This document shows positions 26,026 to 35,345 of a stretch of DNA of 64,000 nucleotides, piece after piece. Source of the DNA: Methylophilus sp. 5 (GTDB lineage Bacteria; Pseudomonadota; Gammaproteobacteria; Burkholderiales; Methylophilaceae). The stretch lies in assembly GCF_000515275.1 (NCBI RefSeq), contig NZ_KI911560.1, positions 2,718,124-2,782,123 of the forward strand. Reading direction: 5' to 3'. Each line of letters starts with the position of its first letter. Position 1 is the stretch's first letter. Made by a program: the position numbers and the translations under genes. The notes below the pieces were generated by a model, which had not been told where the DNA came from, did no database searches, and was given only the letters and a program-made list of their open reading frames with translations.

Positions 26026-29000
26026 GGCGGCCTTTCTGTTTGCGCCCTTGCGGGTTGTTACGCTTGCCTGACAATGCCCGATGCACTTCACTTAAAAAGT
26101 TACCATGGTTGAATTCTGATTTTTCCAGCACGGCGAGCACATGCCCTTTGAGTATATGCTGCTCTTCTGGGCTCAAAAACTTGGAGGTCACTACAATAAT
26201 AGGGATTTTTTCCGTGCGTTTATCCTGCTTTAACTCCTCGACGACTTCAAAACCATTGATTTCCGGCATCATTAAATCCAGCACAATCAGATCTGGTTTT
26301 TGCAGTTTTGCAATATGTGTGGCCTCATTGCCACCATAGGCGCGCAGCACGGTGTGGTGGGCATGCTCTAGATAAGACGAAATAATCTCTACCGCTTTAG
26401 GATCATCGTCTACCACCAGTACTTTAAGGCCTGCTTGTGTGTTTTCGGGTTTTGTAAACCCGAGCTTACTCAAGGCTGTTTGCAAGTCATCCGCAGACAC
26501 AGGTTTTTGTAACACCTGGGCAGCACCTAAAGATAAGCCTCTATTGCTATCTGCAACAATAGACACGATCACCACGGGAATATGGGCCAGCTTATTGTTG
26601 GTTTTAAGGGTGGTTAAAAACTCCCAGCCATCCATCCCTGGCAGCAAAATATCCAGCGTAATTAAATCTGGTGGCGTGCCATCGGCCAGAATGGCGAGTG
26701 CTATTTCGGCAGTCGCCGCACGCGTCACACGGCAATGGTCAGACTCCAGTTGCAGCCTGATCAAGTCGGCCGCACGGTCATCGTCCTCTAGCACCAGCAC
26801 ATGTGGTGGCTCAGCATTTGGCCACGGCCAGGCTGCCGCCTCTGTGGGCTTAGGGTCTAAGGTGTTACCTAAAGTAGTGCCTGTTGCGTTAGCGATATAT
26901 TGCAGCCAGACCGTGAAGGTGCTGCCCTGCCCTGGCGTGCTCGTCACTGCAACCGCCCCACTATGCAATTCGGCTAATTTTCGGACCAAAGCTAAACCGA
27001 GGCCAGTCCCCTCAAAACGCCTCGATAGCGTGCTTTCAACCTGAACAAATGGTTGAAACAGGCGGTGAATATCCTGTGCTGAGATGCCTATCCCCGTGTC
27101 TGTAATTGATAGTTGGATAAACTGTTGGGCATGGCCCAGTGATTCAGCGTTATTGCCTGGATGATCTTTTATGTGTTCAAGCAGGCTGTCGTGCGTCACC
27201 AACTGCGCGCGCAGGGTAATTTGCCCACCTTCTGGTGTGAATTTAACGGCATTAGACAGCAAGTTATATACAATTTGCTTCACCTTGCGTGCATCTAGCC
27301 AGGCGCTAGCTAAGGACTCTGCCAGCTCAGTATGCAGTTTGATACGCTGCGTCGCCGCTTTTTCTTTAATAATCGACAGGCAGTTTTGCAGGAGTAATTG
27401 CACATCGGTGAGCTCTGGCTCAAGCTCCATACGGCCGGCTTCTATTTTTGACAGGTCAAGCACATCGTTAATGAGGGAAAGCAGGTGCTGCCCGCTTTCA
27501 AAAATATCATTCACATAATTTTTTTGTTTATCTTCTAGCGCTCCAAGTAAGCCATCGCGCAGGATCTCAGAAAAACCAATAATGGCATTGAGTGGCGTGC
27601 GCAATTCATGTGACATGGTGGCCAGAAACTCAGACTTCATTTTGTCGGCTTCTAACAGCTGCTTATTCTTGAGGCCGATTTCCTCACTGCGCAGGTGCAA
27701 CTGCTCGGCCAGCAGCTTAAGGTCACCGTATTGCTGGATATTATGCAGCGCAACCCCCAGTTGCGCCGACAAGCGCTCAATAAAGGTCTGGTCGCGCTCG
27801 CTAATGGGGCGGCTGGCCGCCAACACTAATACGGCCAGACTTTTTTCTTGATGGGTCACCGGGCAAATGATGATGCCCGCAGGTTTTAGCGAGAATAAGC
27901 CGGTTTCAATCGTGAGTGAGGCGAATGCTTCCGTATCCGTGATGATAAGCGTTTGATTGTGTTGAATGGCGGCGCCAATCACGCCATCCCCCAGTTTGAA
28001 TTCATGCAGTATAGTGGACGGTACTGCATGGGTACTTTCTACGCGATAAAAACCACTCCATTCGTCATAGCTATAAATGGCCGAGACCGGAAATGCGTGG
28101 TTTCTGGCCAGAATCTCCAGCATGCCTGGCAGTATCTGTGTGCGGTCATAATTAGCATTAAACAACCTCAAAACTTCACTGTGAGTTTGATCATAAATTG
28201 CCGCATTTGTCAGGTCATATTCAATCTGTTTAAAGTCGGTCACATTGCGCGCAACGGTCGATAAATGGGTCGGAACACCCTCTGCATCACGGTGCACAAC
28301 GATCACCTGAGACACCGGAATCTCGCCACCTGCACGGTTAATATAAGCGGTCTCGCCACTCCACAGCCCGGTATTGAGCGCAGCAGGAATGGCTGTTTGA
28401 TGAATCAAATCTGTCGCCCAGGCGGGGCGCATATGGCCAATGGCCTGGCCTGCGATTTCTTCATGCTCGCCAATCCCTAACAGCTTGCGCCCGCCGCGGT
28501 TAAGGTAAAAGTAATCACCTTGCAGGTTGGTGTTGGCAATTAAGTCGGGAGAGGCATCCAGAATATCTGTCAGTCGTTTTTGTTCGGCGGCTGTGTTGCG
28601 GCGAATGTTGAGGTCGCGTTGGATGCGCCAGATGAGCAACGGGAAAAAAATAAGAATCGCCACCGACATTACCGCAAACAAAATCAACAGGTCTTTGGCA
28701 TGGCTTTGTTCGGACAGCGTACGGTCAGCAAGCAGATTTTGCTCTTCCAGTGACATGGCGCTAAAGACGCCACGAATTTCCAGCATATCTTCGCGGCGAA
28801 TCGAGTCTTTGCGCAGCATTTGTTTGAGTGTCTCGACTGAGCTGGTACGTGCCGCATCAGTTATTTGATTAAAATAAATGATGCGCTTGTCAATCAAGCG
28901 CCTGAGTTGTGTGATTTGTTGCTGCTGGAAGCTGTTATCTTTGGTCAGCACCGCAAGCGCTGTGATGTCTTGCTGCAGCTCCGCCAGGGCAGCATCGCGG

Positions 29001-29254
29001 CGCGCAATCGCGCCATCATCACTAGTTAAAAGAAAACCGCGCTGTGAGACTTCCAGTTGATTGAATAAGGTCAGTCCTCTTTCAAGCTTTGAAATGACCT
29101 GATTAGTGTGGCTCACCCAGCGATTGTTTTCTGAGAAGCGCTGCAGATAGATCATGCTCGTAATGCCGAGGATGACTAACAGCGCAAAAAAGCTCATGAA
29201 TCCATAAATAATCATGGATTCTAGCGCCCATAACTTTTTGCCTTTTGAATTCAA
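26003..29254 (-). CDS. Hybrid sensor histidine kinase (CHASE3-PAS-GAF-HisKA-HATPase-REC-REC)
   Basis: 1083 residues if started at TTG 29254; ATG 29215 would remove 13. TM1 about 14-37, periplasmic CHASE3 domain about 40-185 (QVISKLERGLTLFNQLEVSQ), TM2 about 188-210, PAS about 225-345, GAF about 365-510. Then HisKA with His549 (MSHELRTPLN), HATPase (N box YNLLSNAVKF 663-672, DTGIGIS 719-725, GTGLGLAL 749-756), REC1 with Asp868 and REC2 with Asp993. An inner-membrane kinase feeding the two downstream regulators. Signal unknown. It overlaps the next gene by 23 bp. Confidence 0.95.
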   Translation of the reverse strand: MNSKGKKLWALESMIIYGFMSFFALLVILGITSMIYLQRFSENNRWVSHTNQVISKLERGLTLFNQLEVSQRGFLLTSDDGAIARRDAALAELQQDITALAVLTKDNSFQQQQITQLRRLIDKRIIYFNQITDAARTSSVETLKQMLRKDSIRREDMLEIRGVFSAMSLEEQNLLADRTLSEQSHAKDLLILFAVMSVAILIFFPLLIWRIQRDLNIRRNTAAEQKRLTDILDASPDLIANTNLQGDYFYLNRGGRKLLGIGEHEEIAGQAIGHMRPAWATDLIHQTAIPAALNTGLWSGETAYINRAGGEIPVSQVIVVHRDAEGVPTHLSTVARNVTDFKQIEYDLTNAAIYDQTHSEVLRLFNANYDRTQILPGMLEILARNHAFPVSAIYSYDEWSGFYRVESTHAVPSTILHEFKLGDGVIGAAIQHNQTLIITDTEAFASLTIETGLFSLKPAGIIICPVTHQEKSLAVLVLAASRPISERDQTFIERLSAQLGVALHNIQQYGDLKLLAEQLHLRSEEIGLKNKQLLEADKMKSEFLATMSHELRTPLNAIIGFSEILRDGLLGALEDKQKNYVNDIFESGQHLLSLINDVLDLSKIEAGRMELEPELTDVQLLLQNCLSIIKEKAATQRIKLHTELAESLASAWLDARKVKQIVYNLLSNAVKFTPEGGQITLRAQLVTHDSLLEHIKDHPGNNAESLGHAQQFIQLSITDTGIGISAQDIHRLFQPFVQVESTLSRRFEGTGLGLALVRKLAELHSGAVAVTSTPGQGSTFTVWLQYIANATGTTLGNTLDPKPTEAAAWPWPNAEPPHVLVLEDDDRAADLIRLQLESDHCRVTRAATAEIALAILADGTPPDLITLDILLPGMDGWEFLTTLKTNNKLAHIPVVIVSIVADSNRGLSLGAAQVLQKPVSADDLQTALSKLGFTKPENTQAGLKVLVVDDDPKAVEIISSYLEHAHHTVLRAYGGNEATHIAKLQKPDLIVLDLMMPEINGFEVVEELKQDKRTEKIPIIVVTSKFLSPEEQHILKGHVLAVLEKSEFNHGNFLSEVHRALSGKRNNPQGRKQKGRHGNNIDR

Positions 29255-29575
29255 ACCGACGCAAACCTGCTATCAAGCATTATGACTCCCGTCTTGTTAT
29301 TAACATTTAAGGGGCTATCAGTTGCTACGCCTATTACAAATAGGATGATTCATTTATACAGTGAGGCCTGGTGAAGGCGGTAAGGCGTGATACCGCATGC
29401 AGGCTTTTTTTAAAACATTTATGCCTATGCAGTAAGTGTGCTTAATTTATGCGTAGCCGTCTCGCCTGTCAATTGTAATTTTACGTTGATGGTTTAAGGC
29501 ACAGATAAGCGAGGATCACTCACATAAAAAAAGGGCTCAATGAGCCCTTTTTTAACTTCACGCTGTAAACGTTAC
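29255..29575. other. Intergenic region upstream of the hybrid kinase
   Basis: 321 bp with no gene. It contains the hairpin at 29525-29552 and presumably the kinase promoter, which I could not place. Confidence 0.5.
29525..29552. terminator. Bidirectional terminator after the PEP-CTERM gene
   Basis: AAAAAAGGGCTC / GAGCCCTTTTTT with loop AATt, 24 bp beyond the PEP-CTERM stop codon. Confidence 0.9.
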
Positions 29576-30091
29576 TTATTTAGATTTACGACGGCTAACC
29601 AAGCCCATCAAACCCAAACCAGCCAGCATCAAAGCATAAGAGTCTGCTTCTGGCACTGGTGTCAGTGGATTGATGTTGAAGCTAACGTTGAAGTCACCGC
29701 CCAAGCTACCAGCTAATTTACCAGTTGCAGTCAGGAAATAAGTACCTGCTGCCAGGTTGGTCAATGTCGTCACGGCTTCGCCGTTTGCATCATAAAAACC
29801 AAAGTTCATAAATGTCACGTCATACTGTGCATTGTTGCCGGTGGTGATTTCTGAAATGCTGTATGAAAAATCAGAAACCTGTGTCAGGTTGATTTCATAA
29901 GAATCCTCAAAGTAAGAACCTCTTACATTCAGGGCGCCAGTGGTTTTGATTGAGTCTGCATCAGCAATCGCGCGAATGAAGTCAAGGCTTTGGCTGGTTG
30001 TGTATGGGCCAAAATCTTGCGCTTGTACGGCAGACATGGAAGCGATGCCAAATACACCAGCAATCGCTACTTTTTTCAAAGTTTGAAACAT
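29576..30091 (-). CDS. PEP-CTERM sorting domain protein
   Basis: 171 residues. Signal peptide 1-24 (LKKVAIAGVFGIASMSAVQA). The C-terminal sorting signal is VPEADSYALMLAGLGLMG (PEP variant, hydrophobic helix) followed by the basic end SRRKSK. The mature region is Thr/Asn/Ser-rich with beta-strand character. It would be exported and processed by an exosortase, not seen in this window, and is probably associated with extracellular polysaccharide. GGAG lies upstream of the ATG. Similar in size and layout to the two PEP-CTERM proteins at 46.2-47.2 kb. Confidence 0.92.
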   Translation of the reverse strand: MFQTLKKVAIAGVFGIASMSAVQAQDFGPYTTSQSLDFIRAIADADSIKTTGALNVRGSYFEDSYEINLTQVSDFSYSISEITTGNNAQYDVTFMNFGFYDANGEAVTTLTNLAAGTYFLTATGKLAGSLGGDFNVSFNINPLTPVPEADSYALMLAGLGLMGLVSRRKSK

Positions 30092-30354
30092 TGTTACTTC
30101 TCCAAGAATTAATACTAACTAAAAAACTATAATCATTATTTGTGACAACTGTTAGACATACAATAGTGCTAACGGGCTATTTCACGGCTTATTTTTATTA
30201 TCATAAAACTGCAATTTCAAAATCGCAGCCATTCTAACTGCTTGAGCCATGCGCTGTAAATCTAACAATCTGTTTTTCAACAAAAAAATGCCATTATTGG
30301 CAATTAAATATACGCATTTAAATCAATTAAATTTATTGAAATTTTAAATAAACC

Positions 30355-32157
30355 TTAATGGTTTGCTGGCAATTTAAAGGTCAAAATGCGATCGCCTTGC
30401 TCAAAACCAAACAGTGAGTTGCCGCCGCTGGCCACAGCAATATACTGTTCACCATTGATTTGATAAGTGATGGGTGGCGCATTCACGCCATACTCAGAGC
30501 GATATTGCCACAGTGGCTTTCCGGTTTGGCTGTGATAGGCAGCAAGCGTGCCATTGCCCTCCCCGCAGAACAATAAACCACCAGCTGTTGCCAGCACGCC
30601 ACCGACCAACGGTTGACTGGTTTTGTGTTGCCATGCAATACGCCCCGATTGAAGGTCAATCGCGCTTAATAAGCCCCAGCGCGCATCATCGGTGGGCTCA
30701 CTGGCGGCGTAGCGAATTGGTTTTTCGCTTGGCTTAAGCTCGGTTTCGTGCACGGTGTATTTGATCGGGCTGTGCATGGCGGCCACATAGACTCTTTGCT
30801 GAGCCTCATCAAGGCTGACCGGTGACCAATTGGCGCCGCCTAATATGCCAGGATAAACCACGGTGCCTTCAGCGCTCGGTTTTTTAAATAGATTGTGCTG
30901 AGGGACAAACGGGGCAGACTTGGCCAGGAATTGTCCGCTGGCCCGGTCGTTAATATAGAACCAGCCTGTTTTGCTGGCCTGGCCGACGGCTGCAATGGTT
31001 TTACCCTGGGAGCTGTAATTAAATAACACTGGCGGGCTTGCCAAATCGTAGCCCCACAAGTCATGCGGCACTTGCTGGTAATGCCATTTGTATTGGCCAG
31101 TTTCTGTATCCAGCGCCACCAATGACACGCTGTAAAGATTATCACCGGGCCTGGACACATCATTCATTTGTGGTGAGGGGTTGCCCGTTCCAAAATACAA
31201 GGTATTGGTGGCCGTATCAATAGCAGGTGTGCTCCAGGCAGAGCCGCCGCCAAAACGGGCTGCATCTGGATAGTCTTGCATGGCCGCTTTTTCTGCTGCA
31301 ACGTCGCGATCAAATTGATTACCATCAGCTGTTTGGGTGGTAAAGCGCCCTTCCCAGCCTTGCTTGGGGATGGTATCAAACTGCCATACCTGGTGCCCAT
31401 CATTGACATCAAACGCTGCTAAAAAGCCAGGGCGGCCATAGCGCCCTGTGACGCCAATCACCGCACCCAGCGGTGCATTGCTACGTGGGTTGTCGATATG
31501 CAGGCCGTAGCCGACGCCGGTGATGCCGACGATCACTTTATGCTGATAAACAACCGGTGCCATGGCGATGCCAACGCCGGTGCCGCCGGTCACTTTACGC
31601 GTTTTATTGGGGTCGTGGCCGCTCAACGCATCCTGGTGCTCGGTATTGACCTGGTTGCCTGCCACATCAATGTCCCACAGCTTGTTGCCGCTGTTGGCAT
31701 CGAGCGCAATCAGCCTGGCGTCCACCGTGCCGATAAACACTTTGCCCTCAGCCACCGCTACGCCACGGTTCGCCGGGCCGCAGCACATCGGCCAGTCTGC
31801 TTTACGTGTATGCGTGTATTTCCATAATTGCTTGCCAGTGGCGGCATCCAGCGCCAACACATGATTAAACGGCAGGCTGATATACATGATGCCATTCACC
31901 ACAATAGGCGTGGCTTGAAAGGTCGCTTTTACACCGGTTTGTATAGACCACGCCGGTTGTAAGCTGGCAACATTTTTATCATTGATTTGAGTTAAGGCTG
32001 AAAAACGTTGTGACGCCATATTTAAGCCGTAGCTGGGCCAGTCAACATTGCTTGTGCCCGGCGCGGTTGGCTTGGCCGCTTGCGTGCAGGCCAATAACAG
32101 GCCAGAGAACCCAATCGCAACACAACGAAAAACTATTTTTTTAGAGGCTATTTTCAT
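30355..32157 (-). CDS. PQQ-dependent alcohol dehydrogenase-like lipoprotein
   Basis: Start taken at ATG 32157, which gives a lipoprotein signal peptide with lipobox LLAC (Cys24); the 12 extra upstream residues spoil it. 600 residues forming an eight-bladed propeller with repeated W-motifs (ALDAATGKQLWKY, ALDANSGNKLWDI, ALDTETGQYKWHY). The vicinal Cys125-Cys126 (WPMCCGPANRG) is a hallmark of quinoprotein alcohol dehydrogenases, and RPGDN marks the catalytic Asp region. It would oxidise an alcohol at the periplasmic face with PQQ as cofactor. Unlike MxaF/XoxF it is lipid-anchored and has no cytochrome or mxa genes beside it. Substrate and metal (Ca or lanthanide) are open. Confidence 0.85.
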   Translation of the reverse strand: MKIASKKIVFRCVAIGFSGLLLACTQAAKPTAPGTSNVDWPSYGLNMASQRFSALTQINDKNVASLQPAWSIQTGVKATFQATPIVVNGIMYISLPFNHVLALDAATGKQLWKYTHTRKADWPMCCGPANRGVAVAEGKVFIGTVDARLIALDANSGNKLWDIDVAGNQVNTEHQDALSGHDPNKTRKVTGGTGVGIAMAPVVYQHKVIVGITGVGYGLHIDNPRSNAPLGAVIGVTGRYGRPGFLAAFDVNDGHQVWQFDTIPKQGWEGRFTTQTADGNQFDRDVAAEKAAMQDYPDAARFGGGSAWSTPAIDTATNTLYFGTGNPSPQMNDVSRPGDNLYSVSLVALDTETGQYKWHYQQVPHDLWGYDLASPPVLFNYSSQGKTIAAVGQASKTGWFYINDRASGQFLAKSAPFVPQHNLFKKPSAEGTVVYPGILGGANWSPVSLDEAQQRVYVAAMHSPIKYTVHETELKPSEKPIRYAASEPTDDARWGLLSAIDLQSGRIAWQHKTSQPLVGGVLATAGGLLFCGEGNGTLAAYHSQTGKPLWQYRSEYGVNAPPITYQINGEQYIAVASGGNSLFGFEQGDRILTFKLPANH

Positions 32158-32166
32158 CTCAAATAT

Positions 32167-32302
32167 CCATACACTATACAGGTTAGTATACACCTGAAAT
32201 GAGTGGGTGTTGCCCTGCCGCGCGCAGTTTAAAATTTTTTTTGAATCAGGAAACTAAATCAACCGCACGATAGACCTATACTATAGCAATTAACTTGTAC
32301 AA
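32167..32302. promoter_or_regulatory. Divergent control region with TATACA/TGTACA elements (candidate operator)
   Basis: TATACA at 32175-32180 and again at 32187-32192 (12-bp period), a related CATACA at 32168-32173, and the palindrome TTGTACAA at 32295-32302. These resemble the TnTACA half-sites bound by CarH/LitR-type B12 photoreceptor repressors. The region lies between the PQQ dehydrogenase (-) and the lipid cluster (+). No regulator gene of that kind is in the window. Confidence 0.35.
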
Positions 32303-32313
32303 CAATCATCATC

Positions 32314-33366
32314 ATGACAATCAAATCCACAAAAACATCTATCGCACTCAAGCTGGCCGAAAAAGGATTTTTATCTGATGCATTGATACGCAAAGGGATC
32401 AGGTCACTTTGTAAAAGCAGGCTGCAAGAGATTGCCGAGGGTGATTGTGAGCGTGCACAATCTGACCTGATCAGATTTATTGAGCGCATGCGTGAGGCTG
32501 AGATTGCCCCCTTGCCAGACAAGGCCAATGCGCAACATTATGAAATTCCGGCGGCGTTTTATCAGTATTGTTTGGGCATGAACCGCAAATATAGCAGCTG
32601 TTTTTGGTTGCCGGATACACGCACGCTCGATGAAGCAGAACATCTGGCGCTGGCACAAACTTGCGCCCATGCTTGTTTAGGTGGCCCGTTGCAAATATTG
32701 GAGCTAGGCTGCGGTTGGGGCTCGCTGACATTGTGGATGGCCAGCCACTACCCCAACGCCCATATTACCGCTGTGTCCAACTCGGCTTCACAACGCGAAT
32801 ACATCTTGCAGCAGGCGCAGGCTCGCGGCTTGTCTAATATTCATATCATTACCGCCGACATGAACGTGTTTGACACTGAGCAAACCTTTGATCGGGTGGT
32901 TTCTGTGGAGATGTTTGAGCATATGCGCAACTACCAGGTGCTGTATGCCAGAGTTGCGCGCTGGCTCAAGCCGGACGGCTTATTTTTCAAGCATATTTTT
33001 GTGCATTGCAATAGCCCTTATACCTTTGATGTTAAAGGCGAAGATGACTGGATGAGCCATTATTTTTTTAGTGGCGGCATGATGCCCAGTGACGACTTGC
33101 CACTTTATTTTCAAGATGACTTAAAGTTGATCAATAAATGGCGCTGGAATGGCACCCATTATGCAAAAACAGCCAATGCATGGCTGGCAAACATGGACCA
33201 CCACCACGCGTCACTCACCCCTGTTTTACAGTCTGTGTATGGGCAGGCTGAGGCCGAGATTTGGCGCCAGCGCTGGCGCATTTTCTTTATGGCCTGCGCC
33301 GAACTGTTTGACTATCAGCAAGGGCAAACCTGGTGGGTCAGCCATTATTTATTCTCAAAAAAATAA
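32314..33366 (+). CDS. CFA-synthase-like SAM-dependent methyltransferase
   Basis: 350 residues. The class I methyltransferase core includes motif I LELGCGWGSLTLWM (about 130-143), VSNSASQREYI and VVSVEMFEHMRNY, as in the cyclopropane-fatty-acyl-phospholipid synthase superfamily. It is shorter and clearly different from the bona fide Cfa at 38933-40222. No obvious Shine-Dalgarno before the ATG. First gene of a nine-gene, tightly spaced lipid cluster, so its substrate is probably a membrane lipid acyl chain, but a small-molecule substrate is possible since plant N-methyltransferase relatives share this fold. Confidence 0.85.
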   Translation: MTIKSTKTSIALKLAEKGFLSDALIRKGIRSLCKSRLQEIAEGDCERAQSDLIRFIERMREAEIAPLPDKANAQHYEIPAAFYQYCLGMNRKYSSCFWLPDTRTLDEAEHLALAQTCAHACLGGPLQILELGCGWGSLTLWMASHYPNAHITAVSNSASQREYILQQAQARGLSNIHIITADMNVFDTEQTFDRVVSVEMFEHMRNYQVLYARVARWLKPDGLFFKHIFVHCNSPYTFDVKGEDDWMSHYFFSGGMMPSDDLPLYFQDDLKLINKWRWNGTHYAKTANAWLANMDHHHASLTPVLQSVYGQAEAEIWRQRWRIFFMACAELFDYQQGQTWWVSHYLFSKK

Positions 33367-33374
33367 GTTTAAAT

Positions 33375-33908
33375 ATGGCCTCTAACAAATTGATTATATT
33401 TAACTTTGTGAGCTTTCAGCTGCTGTGGTGGCTGTGCGTGTACGCTGCGAAAACAGGATTGGGTGGCGCGGTGTTGTGCATGGTTGCCCTGCTCACGCTA
33501 TTACATGTGCAGTGGGTTGAAGGCTGGCAACAAGGGTTGCCGCTGCTGATCACCGCATTAACAGGCTGCATATTTGACCAAATCGGTTATATGTTTGGGT
33601 GGGTGGCATTTGCAGATCAAAGCACAGGGGCTGTGTATATCCCCTACTGGATGATGGCGCTATGGCTGGCATTCGCCACTACACTCAATGTGAGTATGCG
33701 CTGGTTGCAGCACAGGCACTTGCTGGCAGCCGTTTTAGGCGCCATATTTGGCCCTTTGGCTTATCTTGGCGCGCAGCAATTGGGCGTGGTCCGCTTACCG
33801 TTGTGGCCACAGAGCCTGATTTGGGTAGCAATAGCGTGGGCGATTGCCATGCCATTATTGCTGTGGATACGCAGCAGATTTAATCAAGCCCTGTTAATGA
33901 GACCTTGA
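33375..33908 (+). CDS. DUF2878 membrane protein
   Basis: Start chosen at ATG 33375, 8 bp after the preceding stop. 177 residues with five or six predicted membrane helices (for example IIFNFVSFQLLWWLCVYAA and YWMMALWLAFATTLN). The motifs FNFVSFQLLWW, FDQIGYMFGW, IPYWMMALWLAFATTLN and FGPLAYLGAQQLG fit DUF2878. The function is unknown. This family co-occurs with Cfa, DUF1365 and amine-oxidase genes in many proteobacteria, suggesting a role in lipid modification. Confidence 0.85.
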   Translation: MASNKLIIFNFVSFQLLWWLCVYAAKTGLGGAVLCMVALLTLLHVQWVEGWQQGLPLLITALTGCIFDQIGYMFGWVAFADQSTGAVYIPYWMMALWLAFATTLNVSMRWLQHRHLLAAVLGAIFGPLAYLGAQQLGVVRLPLWPQSLIWVAIAWAIAMPLLLWIRSRFNQALLMRP

Positions 33909-33935
33909 TAATCACATTTAAACCATGAGGCTGGC

Positions 33936-34712
33936 ATGATTTACATCTATGCACTAATAGCGATTGTGATGTTTGCGCTTTGCGGTTGGTTACTCAGCTT
34001 TGCCACCCGCCACTATAGCCATGTAGATAGTATGTGGAGCTTGTTTATCGCGATCACCGCGTATACCAGCGTCCTGTTTACGGATGATTTATCTTCGCGG
34101 GCCCTGCTTGTTTTAATTGCGGCCACGCTGTGGGCACTCCGTCTCAGCCTTTTTCTTGCCTGGCGTAACTGGGGCACCGAAGACCATCGCTACCAGACCA
34201 TACGCCAAAATAATGAGCCGCATTTTTGGTTTAAAAGCCTTTATATTATTTTTGCTTTTCAGGCGCTGTTAGCCTGGGTGATTTCTTATCCACTGTATGC
34301 CGCTGTGACCAGCGCTCGCGTGCTGAACTGGCTAGATATGGCTGGCGGGCTATTGTTTCTGCTGGGCATTTACTGGGAGGTCGTCGCCGATTGGCAATTG
34401 ATGCGTTTTCGCGCACGTGCTGATCACCAATCATCTGTGCTGCAAAGCGGGCTCTGGCGCTACAGCCGTCACCCCAATTATTTTGGCGAGTGCCTGATCT
34501 GGTGGGGCTTTGGCATGCTGGGCGCGGCCAGTGGCAATCACTGGGCATGGCTTTCGCCCGTGATCATGACGTTTTTGCTGCTAAAAGTCAGCGGCGTCAG
34601 CCTGATGGAGCAAACCATACACAGCCGTCGCCCGGGCTATGCCGCCTATGTGCATAGTACCAATGCGTTTATCCCCGGCCTGCCTAAGCCTGAGCGAGCA
34701 AATGATGTTTAA
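33936..34712 (+). CDS. DUF1295 / steroid 5-alpha-reductase-like membrane protein
   Basis: 258 residues with about six membrane helices. The C-terminal motif YSRHPNYFGECLIWWGFG is characteristic of DUF1295 and the wider isoprenylcysteine methyltransferase / steroid reductase C-terminal domain, which binds NADPH or SAM in the membrane. VDSMWSLFI and AWRNWGTEDHRY are also typical. Probably a membrane reductase acting on a lipid substrate. The stop overlaps the start of the next gene. Confidence 0.88.
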   Translation: MIYIYALIAIVMFALCGWLLSFATRHYSHVDSMWSLFIAITAYTSVLFTDDLSSRALLVLIAATLWALRLSLFLAWRNWGTEDHRYQTIRQNNEPHFWFKSLYIIFAFQALLAWVISYPLYAAVTSARVLNWLDMAGGLLFLLGIYWEVVADWQLMRFRARADHQSSVLQSGLWRYSRHPNYFGECLIWWGFGMLGAASGNHWAWLSPVIMTFLLLKVSGVSLMEQTIHSRRPGYAAYVHSTNAFIPGLPKPERANDV

Positions 34713-35340
34713 AGCCATAACCCTTGTGTTGGCATGTATGTGCTGGTTGTGTGCGCTACCCGTGGCGCAGGCTAACGCCTGGTCTTTTGAGGTGTGGCTG
34801 GATAAGCAAAAGATCGGCACGCACAGCTTCACCTTTAGCCAGAACCAACTGCAAAGCCGGGCCAGCTTTAAGGTTAAAGTTTTGTTTATTAATGCATATC
34901 GTTACCAGCATCAGGCGGACGAGACCTGGCAAGGCGGATGTTTGAGCGCGTTGAGTGCCCATACCGAAGAAAATAAAGACGTGACGACCGTGGCAGGCCA
35001 GCGCCAAGCCGACCAATTTGTGGTTGAAAAAAATGGCAGCCAGCAGGTTTTGCCGGCCTGTGTGATGACATTTGCCTACTGGAACCCTGAGATTCTCAAG
35101 CAAACGCATTTACTGAATCCGCAAAATGCCGAATATCTGGAGGTGACGGTGACAGATGAAGGCGCTAAAACCATCATGGTTAAAGGGCAAAATACCCTCA
35201 CACACCAATATCAGCTCAATGGGCGTTATCAGGGCAAACAAAAACTGAACATTACCCTTTGGTATGACCAGCAACAAGATTGGGTAGCGCTGGAATCTAT
35301 CACGCCAGAAGGTTACAAAATTACATATAAACTTATTTAA
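34702..35340 (+). CDS. DUF6134-like exported protein
   Basis: Start chosen at the ATGATG at 34702, overlapping the DUF1295 stop. 212 residues with a signal peptide (about 1-24, cleavage near AQA-NA). The mature part carries WSFEVWLDKQKIGTHSF and VKVLFINAYRYQHQADETW, as in DUF6134, a predicted beta-rich periplasmic fold. Function unknown. Placed between a membrane reductase-like protein and a lipocalin, it may bind or carry a lipid product at the periplasmic side (inference). Confidence 0.78.
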   Translation: MMFKAITLVLACMCWLCALPVAQANAWSFEVWLDKQKIGTHSFTFSQNQLQSRASFKVKVLFINAYRYQHQADETWQGGCLSALSAHTEENKDVTTVAGQRQADQFVVEKNGSQQVLPACVMTFAYWNPEILKQTHLLNPQNAEYLEVTVTDEGAKTIMVKGQNTLTHQYQLNGRYQGKQKLNITLWYDQQQDWVALESITPEGYKITYKLI

Positions 35341-35345
35341 TCAAT

